From: Stromatinia cepivora
Taxonomy: Eukaryota; Ascomycota; Leotiomycetes; Helotiales; Sclerotiniaceae
Length of the DNA: 64,000 nt
Reading direction: 5' to 3'
NCBI GenBank assembly: GCA_014898415.1
Contig: RCTD01000001.1
Span: 2,852,001 to 2,916,000, forward strand
Shown: piece after piece, positions 44,319 through 56,711 of the stretch
Position numbering within the stretch: position 1 is the first letter of the stretch
Layout of the letters: each line of letters begins with the position of its first letter
The notes under the pieces: model-generated
What the model was told of the DNA's origin: nothing
Databases searched by the model: none
Seen by the model: only the letters and a program-made list of their open reading frames with translations
Translations under genes and position numbers: made by a program

Positions 44319-45881
44319 ATGGTAAGCTTTAATCGATGATTCATATGAGCGGCAATGTTAACATATTCTCAAAGGGTCAACAACCATCTGGCCTTGGTGG
44401 TAACCAACCAGGTGGGGATGGAAAAGATGATAAATCCAAGAAGGTATATATTTGCGTTTTCATGATAGAAATGAATGATGGACTAATTACCCACCAATAG
44501 AAGGATAAGCCAAAGTACGAACCACCACCAAGACCAACAACTAGAATTGGCCGCAAGAAGCGTAAGGCTGCTGGTCCAAATGCATCCGCAAAGTTACCAG
44601 CCGTTTATCCCACATCTCGATGCAAACTTAGATATCTTCGAATGCAACGAATTCACGATCATCTACTCCTTGAAGAAGAATATGTTGAGAACCAAGAACG
44701 TTTGAGAAAGGCCAAGGCTGCAAAGGAAGGCACTGCAGCGCCTGCGACCGCTGGAGGCGACGCAGATTCCGTTGACAGAAATGCTGATGAGAGGGGTCGT
44801 GTGGATGATATGCGTGGTAGTCCTATGGGGGTTGGAACTTTGGAGGAAATGATTGATGATGATCATGCTATCGTTTCAAGTACCACTGGTCCGGAATACT
44901 ATGTATCCATCATGTCTTTCGTCGATAAAGATCTCTTGGAGCCCGGTGCAAGTGTATTGCTACATCACAAATCCGTCTCAATTGTTGGTGTTCTCACTGA
45001 TGACACTGATCCTTTGGTTTCAGTAATGAAGCTCGACAAAGCTCCAACAGAATCATACGCAGATATTGGTGGTCTGGAGTCGCAGATTCAGGAAGTGCGG
45101 GAATCGGTCGAATTACCATTACTACATCCTGAATTGTATGAGGAGATGGGTATCAAGCCACCCAAGGGTGTTATTCTCTATGGTGCGCCAGGTACTGGAA
45201 AGACTCTATTGGCAAAGGCCGTTGCAAATCAAACGAGTGCGACATTCTTGCGAATTGTTGGTAGTGAGTTGATTCAAAAGTACTTGGGTGATGGACCTAG
45301 GCTCGTTCGACAACTTTTCCAGGTACGAATATTTTCAATGTCCATTTGCATGGTACGTATACTCATGTTTATAGGTTGCCGCCGAAAATGCACCATCCAT
45401 CGTCTTCATTGATGAAATCGACGCCATTGGTACCAAACGTTACGAGTCTACATCTGGTGGAGAACGTGAAATCCAAAGAACTATGTTGGAGCTTCTCAAT
45501 CAACTTGATGGTTTCGACGACCGTGGAGATGTCAAGGTTATTATGGCTACAAACAAGATTGATACTCTTGATCCTGCTCTCATCCGCCCTGGCCGTATCG
45601 ACCGAAAAATTCTTTTCGAGAATCCCGATCAACACACTAAGCGTAAGATCTTCACCCTTCACACATCTAAAATGTCCTTGAACGAGGATGTCGACTTGGA
45701 GGAATTCATCAATCAGAAGGATGATCTTTCAGGTGCTGATATCAAGGCGATCTGTTCTGAAGCTGGTTTGATGGCATTGAGAGAGCGTAGAATGCGTGTC
45801 CAAATGGCGGATTTCAGAGCTGCAAGAGAACGTGTCTTGAAGACTAAGAGTGAGGGTGAGCCTGAGGGCTTGTACTTGTAA
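44319..45881 (+). CDS. RPT2: 26S proteasome regulatory ATPase Rpt2
   Basis: Four exons, 44319-44321, 44375-44443, 44501-45322 and 45375-45881, give 466 residues, all in phase. The first exon is only the ATG. The protein begins [10 protein letters not shown], an N-myristoylation signature of Rpt2. A coiled-coil ([20 protein letters not shown]) and OB-fold segment precede the AAA+ domain with Walker A GAPGTGKT, Walker B IVFIDEID, and arginine-finger region RPGRIDRK. The C-terminus ends GLYL, the HbYX-type tail that opens the 20S gate. It unfolds ubiquitylated substrates in the base of the 19S particle. Splice sites are canonical. Confidence 0.96.
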
Positions 45882-47016
45882 GGGGGAATATGGGTGATGA
45901 GGTGATGGAAGTGTATGATAAGCTAGAGCGCCTGCTTCTTTTCGTAGCTCGTGTATTCTAGATATCCTACGGGTAATGCACATGATGTTTCGACGAGTCT
46001 TTCGCTCTTGATTTGTTCTTTTTGTGCACTATGTGTCGTATACACACCTACTAATCGTTATTTTCATCAGACTACTCCATGATTATCTCTGTGTTTCCCA
46101 TACTGATATATAAATGCATTATAAGTTTGCTAGCTTCAAGCCAAGTGGCTCAAACATTCAACATCAAAACATTTCCACTGGCCAAATAAATACGTCGTTG
46201 AACACCGAGGTATCATTATTACTCATAAGGTCATTTGTGATTATCTTGGAAAAGTCCAAGCCTGGTGTGGCAGCTCATAGTAAGTTCTAAATGTCTGGAT
46301 CATCCAGGGGAACAAGAGGCGTCACTTCCCCAAGTGTTCTCGTCTGTCTCGTCTTAACAATTTTACATACTTGGTAGTGGTAGGACTAGTATTACTGTAG
46401 AAATCTCGATTCGACCCATGATTGATCTTCTTCCTAAAATTCTAGGTAGCAAACTCCATTTTGCAAGGCATCGACGCCGAATATGGGATTGGCAAATAAA
46501 GATTGGTTATGATCAAATCTAAAAATGGGGAACATGGCCCGTGGTGGCGCAAAATTATGTCGCTTACTGACGCTAGTGGAAATTGCTGGGGAAAATCACG
46601 TGGTTGCCTTAAGGTTGCCTAAAATCACGAGGTGAGGGTGTTGGTTTCGTGTGGAGAAGCGGGTTTGGTACCTTGGTACGTTGGGAGTCGCGTGAGATTT
46701 ATAAAGAGATGGTTTTCTGGATGGATTGAGGAGTTTTATTTTTTATTTTTAACTTTGATTTGATCTCCTGTTAGATTTCGTTCAGTTCTATCTTGTTACG
46801 AAAGTATCCTTCGAGGATTTCTATCTTACTCAGGATCTGTAACTTTCATCATCAGAGTCTAGCAATTACGCATAAATACGCCAAGTTTTTTGACTTGTAT
46901 GAGCCTTTGATTCACATTTTTTCTCTATATATTCGTCTTTCCACCAATCAAACATCAAATACATATCTCCTATACTTCTTCAATACTCGACTCAGTCCTC
47001 CCCATACCCCACCATT
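45882..47016. other. Intergenic region
   Basis: 3' flank of RPT2 and promoter side of the ankyrin gene. The frame at 46793-47230 overlaps the start of the ankyrin gene and is not supported. Confidence 0.6.
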
Positions 47017-50000
47017 ATGGCATCAGAAACTCTTCCTGAACGTCCAGCTCCAATTGAGCTTCCAAAGCTCCCTGCACCTGTCAAGGATTTCATCCCCTAC
47101 CTATCTCGAAACCCTACCAAACATATCTCGACCATTGTCGAGCCCTACAAAGCCTATGAATCAGAGCTTCGCAAAGTTTACGCCCAACAGCCTGACCATG
47201 AAGCTGTCAAAGATGGAGCTGTCAATTTAGTTCCCATTTTCTCTGGTCATGAGAGTGATCTTAAGGTTCAGGCTAGAGATCTCAAAGGTGAAACGAAAGA
47301 GGAGTCGGAAAGATATATCATGCCATTGAAGGATGAGGAACGTCGACCCAATGGCTCGCCAGCTGTCGTTGGATCCATCAAAGATTTCCAGACAAATTTT
47401 AATCTCTTCTCCGAATCTTCATTGGCTGATCTTGATTGGAACAATGTTGTTGCAGCTGGTAGTGCCGTCACTACATCCCTTATCCCAATTCCTGAGAAAT
47501 GGGCTGGCAGTAAGAGAGCCATGAGAGAATATTATCACCAGCATCTGGCTCCGGCATCTGATGTTGACCTTTTCCTTTATGGACTTACTGAGGCTGAAGG
47601 ACTAGAGAAGATCAAGCAAATCGAGACTAACATTAAAGATGCCATCCTCCATGAGACGACTACGATTCGTACTAAAAATGCTATCACGATTGCAAGTCAA
47701 CATCCCACTCGTCATGTTCAAATCGTTCTCAGACTTTACGATTCTATCTCTCAAATTATAACCGGGTTTGATGTGGATTGTTCTTGTGCTGCGTATGATG
47801 GAAAACAAGTTTACATGAGTCCAAGAGCTGTTGGATCATTCATTACCCAATGCAACACAATTGATTTGACCAGAAGATCGCCAAGTTACGAAAACAGATT
47901 GAGCAAATACAGCCACAGAGGTTTTGAAGTTCATTGGCCAATGTTGGATCGCTCAAGGATTGACCCTACTATATTTGAGCGGTCATTCGGACGCACCGAA
48001 GGACTCGCGAGATTGTTGATTTTGGAGAAGTTGCCAAAGACGGTTGTAAGTATATATGATGTGGCTTTGGCAATGATCATATGCTAATTGGAGTGCAGGA
48101 CCGAGAAAACTACATGGATCAACGTCGAAAAGAGCGTGGCAGACCATCCCTCAACAGAGGATTCCGCAACCAACGTAGATTGTACGGAAATCTGAAAGAC
48201 CAAGAAGAGGATGAAGTGGCAGATTGGGCAGAACAGGATGAGATTGCCAACTATCATACAATGACAGTTCCTTACGGGCAGAAATACAATGCAGCAAAGA
48301 TCAATCGTTTGCTGTATGCCAAAGATTTGCTTCTCAATGCGGAATGGAACCAGGACAAAGATCGCGAAGTTTATCTGCATCGTCATCCATGCTTTTTCGG
48401 TACTGCAGAAGAAGTTATTAAAGATTGTTGCGGATACTGTCCTGTTCCCACTACTGATGAGGAGAAAGAGGTGGCTGAGAAGGAAAGCAAGAACAACGTC
48501 TCAGGCACTCTAAAGTTTATTACAGATGATCCCGGTCGTCAGGAGATTGGAAGTTTCAATCCTATCAATGACGATGAATGGACTACTATGAGTTATGTTG
48601 GTGATACAGCACGCTTGTGCCAAGCTATCGTGGATGGAGATCTCGAGCATGTTCAGGATTGGTGCTCGCAAGAAGGTGTAGATGTGAACCGCCGAGATTT
48701 CACTGGACGTACACCTTTACACCTAGCTACTATGACTTCCACTCCAGAAATTGTCAAATGCCTCGTCGATCACGGAGCCAGAATGATTGCTAGGCTTGTA
48801 GACGGTAGAACGGCATTACACATCGCTACCGCTAGAGGCAACCTGGAAATGATTAGCATCCTCATGAACAAGAGCTTGGCAAATGAAGAGGAAGAGGAAC
48901 AGAAACAGGCTGGTAAAGCCGCATGGCTTGCACCTGATGCTGAAGAAGAATCGGATTCGGCATCAGAAATTACCCTCGATAGTGAACAAGAAGAGTCTGA
49001 TGCTATGACGATGGGAAGTTTTGTCAAGATACCAGGAAATAAGGAAGAGGATAAGGATGATGTTGTAAGTTTTATTCTTCTTCTTGGCCCATTTCTTCGT
49101 TACTAATTGGTTTTCCTAGGCTGCGGTTATGGATGATTCAATGGAGGATCCTGACATCTACGACATCAATGTAATTGCTTGGGATTATGGACTCTCTCCA
49201 CTTCATCTCGCAATCCTTAACGGTCACCTCGAAGCTATTAAGCTTCTTGTCTCGGAATATGGTGCCGACGTACTATTTCCCGTCAAGTTGGTAGAGGCTG
49301 GCACAACCAACGCAAAGGGCGTAGTTATGACTTTGGTATTGGCGATGTCGCTTCCCAACGAAAAGGCCAAACAAGTGGTAGAGCTCCTGTTGAAATTAGG
49401 GGCAACATCTGCACAATCCGACACCCATCATTTCACAGCCCTTCATTACATTGTTGCTCAAAACAACATCGATATATTGGATGTTTTATTTGCTCATGAT
49501 CGTCCAGCTGCTCAAAAGATTCTCAATAAGATTGGAATGGAAGGAAGTTATGGTCAAGCTGATACACCACTTTCTACCGCCGTAAAGAAGAGTTACGGAG
49601 AGATGGCATCAAAACTTTTGAAATTGGGAGCAAAGCCTCAATTCGAATTCGAAGATTGGGTCAAAGTATATACGGCCATGAACACTCATGCCAGAAAGCA
49701 AAATACAGAAGCAAACATGAAGCAATTCCAAATAACCGTCCAACAGCCCATCATTGCTGCTATCTGTAAGGAGATGGGTGACGTCGTAGGAGAGCTTCTT
49801 TCACATGGTGCTGATCCTCAGACCCTCACGACTATTGCATGGTCGGCGGTAAATAACCCTCAGCAACGACACTATTACAACGACCAGAGAGAATCAATCT
49901 TGGATGTTATTCAGCACAAATTGGAGGCCCTTCGTGAATGGAAAGAGCCGTTGCATAATCAACGGCAAAATCCTTTTCACAATCCCGATGCAGAAAAGCC

Positions 50001-52485
50001 CGAAACCCTTCGTGACGAGGCCTTCTACACGGCAGACTTAGAACCAGGTACTTATAAGTACTGGACAGCCTTACAAGATTGTCGAAATGAGAAATATCAG
50101 AATAAACTCAAGCATGAACGACACGAGAAGTTACTCAAAGACAAAGAGATTGAATTGGGAAAGTATAAGAACGACCGCGAAGCAATTCAAGAAGCAATCA
50201 AGGACCTCGAGAAGGCCGAGAAGGCACTAATTGCGGCCGGTGCGAAACCCTTCACTGAGTTGTATCCAGATATTCCTCCAACACAAAAGCGGGAAAGACA
50301 CTCGCGGGACTACAACCATAGGCAAAAGATAAAGTCGAAGGCTTATGAGACACAATTCACTTTCCATGTTCCAGACCTGAATGATGGAAAGAGGCAGGGT
50401 TATTTCATGTTGTTTGAGGCTGCCTGGAACAATGATCTTGATACCATCAAGAATCTAACACTTAGTCCTTGGAATCAAGGGAGCAGTGAATATGCACCAC
50501 TTAAAATCGCAGTCCGTGATGGAAACGGATTTATGCCTTTCTCGATTGCAGTCCTTCGCGGACACTATGATCTTGCACGTAGGATTGTGGAAATTTGTCT
50601 TGCTCAGTATCACAACGCAGATGATGAATATTCTCAGAAGGGACGTCAACGCTGGGGTATTACGGTTGATAGTAGTGATGATGAGTCGGAGGAACTGCCT
50701 ATCTTCTCTGAACTAGTTACTGACAAATTTACCATCGACACTCTCGAGGAAGTTTCCAATGTTGTCAAAGGCGATATCCTTCCTTTGAGTATGATTGAAT
50801 GGCGCTGCCCGGCACGACGATTCATTGATAACGATGAAAGCTCGAGATTAAGCGAGACACCTTATCTTTTTGGGTATGCTGTTGAGCAGGATGATTTGAA
50901 AATGTTTAAATTCCTTTTGGAGGTGGCGACTGAGCAGAAAGCTTTAACGGCTAAACATGAGGATGATCAGCGATGCTACAACCTGAATCCCTCAATCTTC
51001 AACGAAGCTCTCTCTAAAGGCAGAACCACAATGCTAGCCGAAATGATTAAATATTGCGGTGCAGGTATTCCATTTGGCGAGCTAGTCTCGGCAAGTGGTG
51101 TTGAACTCAATACGAAGCCAAGATATTATGAAGGTTTGACAATTGGTGGCAAAAAGAGAAAGGATTGGGCACAACCACCAGGTCACTTCCAAGATCTCAA
51201 CCAATCTGAGGGACGTCTCCCACCTTTGCTAGAGGCTGCACATATGGGCAACATTGAATCAGTTGAGTGGTTCATGAGTGACGCTCCAATGAGACGTTAC
51301 AAAGAATTTGCGGAGAGAAACAAAAATGATCTGCGAGTTCGAACATTAGAATCGGGAAAGGGATTTGAAAAGACTATTTCGAGATGGATGGAGATAAATA
51401 GTAAGTTATTATACTACATTATTGATGTTATGAAGATACTGACCATATTTGATAGATGAGCTTCTGCTCCACGTTGCCATTCTTTACAACCCGCAGACAG
51501 ACGAAGAAAAAGTCAAACACCTCAACCTTGTCAAACATCTCGTTTCCGTTCTTCCGGAATCAGTCCTTTCACTTAAATCTTCTGCGGGATATACACCTCT
51601 ACATCTTGCCGTTAGCAGACACAACATTCCAATTATTGAGTACCTTCTCTCAGTTGGCGCCTCATCCCGTTCTCGCGATAGACAGAATCGAAATGTCATG
51701 CATACTCTTGCAAGTGCTGCCACACCCGTGGATGAACACACAATTCCCCGTCTAGAATCCATCATCAACCTACTCGACAAGAAAGATGTTCAAGAAATGT
51801 TACTAGAGAGAGCAGATGATTATCCAAGCGCACTTACGCCTCTAGCTTTGTGGATGAGCAAAGCCACACATTATGATAACGAGAATGTACTAGAAGTACT
51901 CTTGAAATATTCCACTGGTGAGGAACTAGAGATGATTAACGGAGAGGGCGATTTACCTTTACACGTTGTAAGTCCCTTTTCCACTCGAAATCTTAATCAA
52001 AATACTAACTAATCCAGGCAATCAAAAACAACAAACCAAACCTAACATCTTTCCTCCTTCGTCAAAAGCCCACTCTTCTTTACCGCGAATCAGCAACTGG
52101 TCGTACACCTCTAGAAATGTCCCACGATAACTACATCTCCAATTTTCTATCCCAACCACCCTCCGTTACCGAACATTGGCAATATCATACAAATAGCGCT
52201 AATACTCATACACTCAATGCGCGTGACACGAAGCGCAAACATGATGCGACACGGTATCATAAACAACATTTGAGAATTTGGGAGGAATGTTTGAGAGTTC
52301 AAGGAGAGCTGAAGAGAAAATTCGATGACGAGGAAAGCGAGGGGAAAGGTAGGGAAGAGAGCGGAAAGAGAAGATTGGTTAGTTTATTTGAGGCGAATGA
52401 GGTGGCGAGGAGATTGGCGGGAAGTCGTAATGGGAGGGGTAATGGAGCGGCTGTGCAATCGGATGTGGTGAGTCAGTGGATGTAG
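47017..52485 (+). CDS. Large ankyrin-repeat protein with nucleotidyltransferase-like N-terminus
   Basis: Five exons, 47017-48045, 48099-49064, 49120-51400, 51456-51967 and 52018-52485, give 1751 residues, all in phase. Residues 140-275 show a nucleotidyltransferase-like pattern: NNVVAAGSAV (GS at 148-149), SDVDLFLYGL (DVD at 182-184) and a third acidic strand FDVDCSC (251-257). Ankyrin repeats follow from about residue 560: TGRTPLHLATMTSTPEIVKC, DGRTALHIATARGNLEMISI, YGLSPLHLAILNGHLEAIKL, and later AGYTPLHLAVSRHNIPIIEY near residue 1465. Acidic linkers (EEEEEQ, EESDSASEITLDSEQEESD) and a charged helical segment (about 1030-1100) separate the blocks. It has no signal peptide or membrane helix. 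Catalysis and substrate are unknown; the NTase reading is inferred from motif order only. Confidence 0.85.
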
Positions 52486-53365
52486 ATGTAAGTTGCTGGA
52501 TATGAGAGGGAGGTGCAATTGTTTATTTCGGATGGGATTAATGCGATACGCTATGATGATGATGATGGATTCATATGGGATGTCATGATATATATGTATT
52601 TTGACGGAGCATAGCTGGATTATACTCATTGGCTGAGCTTGGACTCTATATTCTTTGCAGTACATATCTACTAGATAGCCATTAGATAGCTACAAATCTA
52701 AACTCACCAACCCCCCCAAACTCAAAACTCCAAGCTCAAATTCCTATCCAACAATCTAAACGACTAAATACCCAACACCACCACCAAAAAAAATCCTCAA
52801 CCCTTAATATTTCAAACTAGATAGAACAATATATCTTACAAACCAACACATTTCCATCCAAACAGTAGTAACCAGTAACCAGTAACCGGTATGGAGGGAA
52901 GATGAAAGTTTGATACATCAAGGTAGAATATATATATATATATATATACATGAAGACGCTATGCTCTGTTTGACGTATTGATAAGTTTATGCGTCCCAAC
53001 CCCCTGCCCTTCCCCCCACCCAAAAATAACTCAAGTATCATCTATGATCCATCATCCATGATTCCCAGCAAGATATATATAAACACACCTAGTAATCAAC
53101 ACTCAATCCATTTCGAAATTCCGAAATTTCAAAATCGTCTATAATACACATACACACGTACACACATATACACATACACACACTCTCAGTACAACAGTAC
53201 AACATAACCAACCTATAATCTAAAAGCAAACTGTAAGTCCTACTATTAATCAAACCATTCCATTCCATTCCATTCCACTACTACATCTACATTTAGCATT
53301 ACCCACCAACCTTCCAATAATCCACCTTTAATCCCTTCCCCTCACGCTCCCCCTCACGCTCCCCC
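52486..53365. other. Convergent intergenic region, repeat-rich
   Basis: 3' ends of the ankyrin gene and the 53.4-56.7 kb gene. Holds an AT dinucleotide run near 52928-52947 and CATT and ACAC repeats. No gene seen. Confidence 0.6.
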
Positions 53366-53376
53366 TCACGCTCCCC
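53341..53376. repeat. 12-bp tandem repeat, 3 copies
   Basis: Three copies of CTCACGCTCCCC start at 53341, 53353 and 53365. On the minus strand the unit reads GGGGAGCGTGAG, and its TGA supplies the probable natural stop of the frame at 53366-53628. Confidence 0.85.
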
Positions 53377-53628
53377 CAATCCCCACCAACCTCTCCAAAC
53401 CCTCCCAGCTCAATCCCCCCTCCTTATTCGTCCTCAAAACCAAATCCTCCCCATGAACCATATGAACTACAATCGTAACCCCCCTAACACCATTTATCCC
53501 CTCTTTACCAGCCGTTCTAGCCCCCTCATCAAGCTCCATAACTCTCCTCTTCCAAATACAATCATGTATCTCATCCCCACTCCCCACATGATCATTATCC
53601 GGTTTTTCCTCTACAATAGATCCCATCA
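53366..53628 (-). other. Probable C-terminal coding end of the 53.6-56.7 kb gene, shifted frame
   Basis: Past a run of seven G on the minus strand (53629-53635) a second frame stays open to TGA 53366-53368. It reads as a conserved-looking domain: MGSIVEEKPDNDHVG, DEIHDCIWKRRVMELDEGAR, GVTIVVHMVHGEDLVLRTNK and LSWEGLERLVGI. Removing one G joins it to the upstream gene, replacing its unconvincing Gly/Arg tail. An assembly indel, strain-specific frameshift or programmed slippage are possible. Confidence 0.6.
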
Positions 53629-56600
53629 CCCCCCCTCCCTAAATCCCCCCTTCCCTGTGCACTCCCACTAGAATACCATCTCATCTGCGCATCGAAATAG
53701 CCCCCACTAACCGGTGTCAACAACTCACTTGTATCTACCGGAATTGTATTTCCCGCGCGTCTACTTCCAGATCTCCTATCTTCCCATTGATGAATTTTGT
53801 TCCGCATCTGTTCTTGTTCAAATCGTTCTTTCAATTTCCTTCGTGGATTGGATTCAGAACTTTTTCGTCTCTGCTCTGCCCATTCTGATTGGCCACAGAT
53901 ATCAGATGTCTCACAATCGGTTGAACGTCTAGATACTTGTTGTAATGGAGAACTCGACATCTGTTTCCAGTAAAGATAGCTTCTGGGAAAATTGACGGAT
54001 TCTTTGTCTCGCCATGGATTAGACGCGAAATAGCTTGGAGAAGAGTTCGTGGGAAATCGAATACTTGATCTTATAGCTCCGACAGATTTGTCTTTGGTCC
54101 CGTCGCTGGGAGATGCTCTATATGGGTTTATACTCACTTTGGGACTTGCATCTCTTGGAGCTTTATTGACAGCTTGCTTTCTTAATGGTGCTAAACCTTT
54201 TGGTATGATCGGTGATGAAGCCCAAGGTGATGGAATTCGATCCATGGATAATGTATCAGTCGCTTCCCTGATAGCACTAGACGGACTATTCTTCAATAAA
54301 TTGCTAACCTTAGTCGGCGTATTTCTCGGAGTGTCAAAACTTTGAGGTGGTGAAAATTCATCAGGACTCCCTAGCCATTCCGAAACACTATCGTACTTAT
54401 GAAGTATTGAACGATCATAAGTTTGAGATCGAGATAATATGTAAGATTTCTTTTTATGTTCCGAACTGGGATGTCCGTTATTTGAAATGTATGAATCATT
54501 TAGTGAGATTTTTGCTGGACTACGATGATGATGTACCATGGGTTTGTGAACCTCGTTTGTGCAACATCGAACACTATGAACTGTGCTCTGGCATGCAGAA
54601 CATTCGCAATCATCAAGGCAATGTTGGCAGTCTCCTAAAATACCTGAACTAACAGGGCTACGGTCGCAGTGCCCATGACCAGTCCTAGGATAACCATGAC
54701 ACTCTACATAATCTGATCCATATTTTGGCTGCCCTGCTCCACATATTGGTTCGTGGATAAACGGGTAGAAGTTATCTAAGAGTTTTGAGTCTTCTACGTG
54801 ATCGAATCCATAGCTGGGTTGTACTGAGTGGTGTGTAGATTCGTTCAGAACACGATGCGAGCTTGTTGAATCTTGTGTGTTTTCTGCATGGCCTGCACGA
54901 TCCAATTTACAGGCATGTTGCGTGGTCGGATGCATTGAGCCGTTCAAGAATTGGTCTGATCTAATAGAAGTTCGTGGGAATTCCCGGTGGTCTGATTCGT
55001 GGCTGAGTTGTGTTGCTCGATTTTTAGATCCATTCAGTCGATACAATATCATAGAGGGTTGTGATGCTTTCGAAGAATCAGGATAAGATTGTGAACGATA
55101 GATGTTCTCATTATTGATATTTTTAGCTATATAGCCACCATCCATGGCTAGAACATCATCACTACGGGTCAGTGAGTGAGAAGTGGAACGTTGGTAGATA
55201 AAGCTTCCATGATGACTAGGTTCACAACTTTCACATCTGTGGTCATATGTATGTGGTGACTGTGATTCCGACCTATGCTCGTTGCAGTTATATTGAGAGA
55301 AAGCCTCTGTTACAAGGTACGGGCGACGTGCTTGAGAGGCGTCCTCGAATTTAGATGTAGGCTTTTGAGGATCTTCGGGGACGTAAATACCAGGACACGA
55401 CTGTAATGGTTTAGAAGTCGTTAAATTCAGACTGGGCCTAGTATTTGTATTCTTCTGTGGTGTAAAACTATTGGGGTGAAATGAAGGAAAAGGCTCTGTG
55501 GGATTTGGCTTTTGTTTTGGTGTGATATCCTTCTTAGCAGTTTGTATTGGGAGTGGTAAGGGTCTCAGCATAGACTGTTTTGTGATCTGCTCCTTTGCTG
55601 GTCTAGGTGTTGTTATAAGCGGAGCTGGTTTTGATGGTGCTTGTCGATTGGTAGAAAAGATTTGATCTTGATCAAAGCTTGTATCTTTGCCTTCATTTGA
55701 AAAAGGTAAAAGTCTATCACAAGCTTTGCATAATCGATGTCCACATTTCCAACATGTATTTTCATTCTTATCATGGATCCACATACAGAGATGACAGACT
55801 CGATGCCTTTGAGGTTTATGGATTTCTTCACGCACCACTTCGGAAGATGCGAGTCCAGGAGGTCTTTCAATACAATAAGTATCAAATAAATCTCGAACAC
55901 TTTGCCGTCGAAGTGTGGATGTTGTGCGTATAGATACTTCAGAATTGGTCATCTCATCTTGGCGTGTCTTTTCTTTTTGGCGATGATGATTTGATACCTG
56001 ATTTTGTTTGTGAGATACTTGAGGATTCGATGGTGATTGTGTCGAGATGTAATTGTCCTCTAACCGCTGAATACCCTTGTCAATATCTACTTTATGGCCA
56101 GTAACCTTTTGATTCCGACTTCTACTCGACGTCTTCAACGTTTCAGCGACAGAAGCCCAACCACTAGCAAGAGCGTCTTCTCGAACCATACCAGGCAAAC
56201 TACTCGGTGAAGGTCCAACCCCATCAGCCCGTGGTGTACCTTTATACCCAGCTCTAGCATGTCCCTCATCATGATTCGATCTCGGTGTTTGCAAGCCTAA
56301 GAAAGAATGATTTGTCCCAGTTTGAGGTTTTTCATTTGGCTGTGAATTTCTGGAAGCTGGGGTTCCGAAAATATTGGTTGGTCGACGACCAAAGCTAGAG
56401 CGAGAGTTTTCTCGTCTTCTGTTCAATGGTGGTCTTAGTTGAGGAGGTGATCGTGATCGATGAGGTGATTTATTACTCCTCTCTCGTCTTGTTCTTGATG
56501 TCGATCGTATTTGTGGAAATCGAGAGGGTGTTTTTGGTGGTGATTTATTTTTTTGATTGCCCGCAAGCTTTTGAAGGAATAAGATACGAGAAGCGACAGT

Positions 56601-56711
56601 TCCCACGGTTATGGGAAGATTATTAGGACGATCACTAGGTAATGATGAAGTGGAAGCCGCAGAATCGGCATGTATATTTCGAGTTGCAGCTGATCGCCAG
56701 GGATAGTTCAT
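53595..56711 (-). CDS. Large disordered protein with Cys zinc motif, unknown
   Basis: One long exon; first ATG at 56711 (MNYPWRSAATRN), giving 1038 residues to the TAA at 53595. The frame extends further upstream but without an ATG. Most of it is Ser/Pro/Arg/His-rich and disordered (SPPKTPSRFPQIRSTSRTRR). Near residues 300-332 sits a compact Cys motif, CHLC-x10-CWKC-x4-CKAC, whose C-x2-C-x10-C-x2-C spacing is that of RanBP2-type zinc fingers with an extra Cys pair. A second His/Cys cluster (DCQHCLDDCECSAC) lies around residue 700. No catalytic domain is recognised. The last 15 residues are probably a frameshift artefact (see 53366-53628). Confidence 0.75.
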   Translation of the reverse strand: MNYPWRSAATRNIHADSAASTSSLPSDRPNNLPITVGTVASRILFLQKLAGNQKNKSPPKTPSRFPQIRSTSRTRRERSNKSPHRSRSPPQLRPPLNRRRENSRSSFGRRPTNIFGTPASRNSQPNEKPQTGTNHSFLGLQTPRSNHDEGHARAGYKGTPRADGVGPSPSSLPGMVREDALASGWASVAETLKTSSRSRNQKVTGHKVDIDKGIQRLEDNYISTQSPSNPQVSHKQNQVSNHHRQKEKTRQDEMTNSEVSIRTTSTLRRQSVRDLFDTYCIERPPGLASSEVVREEIHKPQRHRVCHLCMWIHDKNENTCWKCGHRLCKACDRLLPFSNEGKDTSFDQDQIFSTNRQAPSKPAPLITTPRPAKEQITKQSMLRPLPLPIQTAKKDITPKQKPNPTEPFPSFHPNSFTPQKNTNTRPSLNLTTSKPLQSCPGIYVPEDPQKPTSKFEDASQARRPYLVTEAFSQYNCNEHRSESQSPHTYDHRCESCEPSHHGSFIYQRSTSHSLTRSDDVLAMDGGYIAKNINNENIYRSQSYPDSSKASQPSMILYRLNGSKNRATQLSHESDHREFPRTSIRSDQFLNGSMHPTTQHACKLDRAGHAENTQDSTSSHRVLNESTHHSVQPSYGFDHVEDSKLLDNFYPFIHEPICGAGQPKYGSDYVECHGYPRTGHGHCDRSPVSSGILGDCQHCLDDCECSACQSTVHSVRCCTNEVHKPMVHHHRSPAKISLNDSYISNNGHPSSEHKKKSYILSRSQTYDRSILHKYDSVSEWLGSPDEFSPPQSFDTPRNTPTKVSNLLKNSPSSAIREATDTLSMDRIPSPWASSPIIPKGLAPLRKQAVNKAPRDASPKVSINPYRASPSDGTKDKSVGAIRSSIRFPTNSSPSYFASNPWRDKESVNFPRSYLYWKQMSSSPLQQVSRRSTDCETSDICGQSEWAEQRRKSSESNPRRKLKERFEQEQMRNKIHQWEDRRSGSRRAGNTIPVDTSELLTPVSGGYFDAQMRWYSSGSAQGRGDLGRGGDGIYCRGKTG

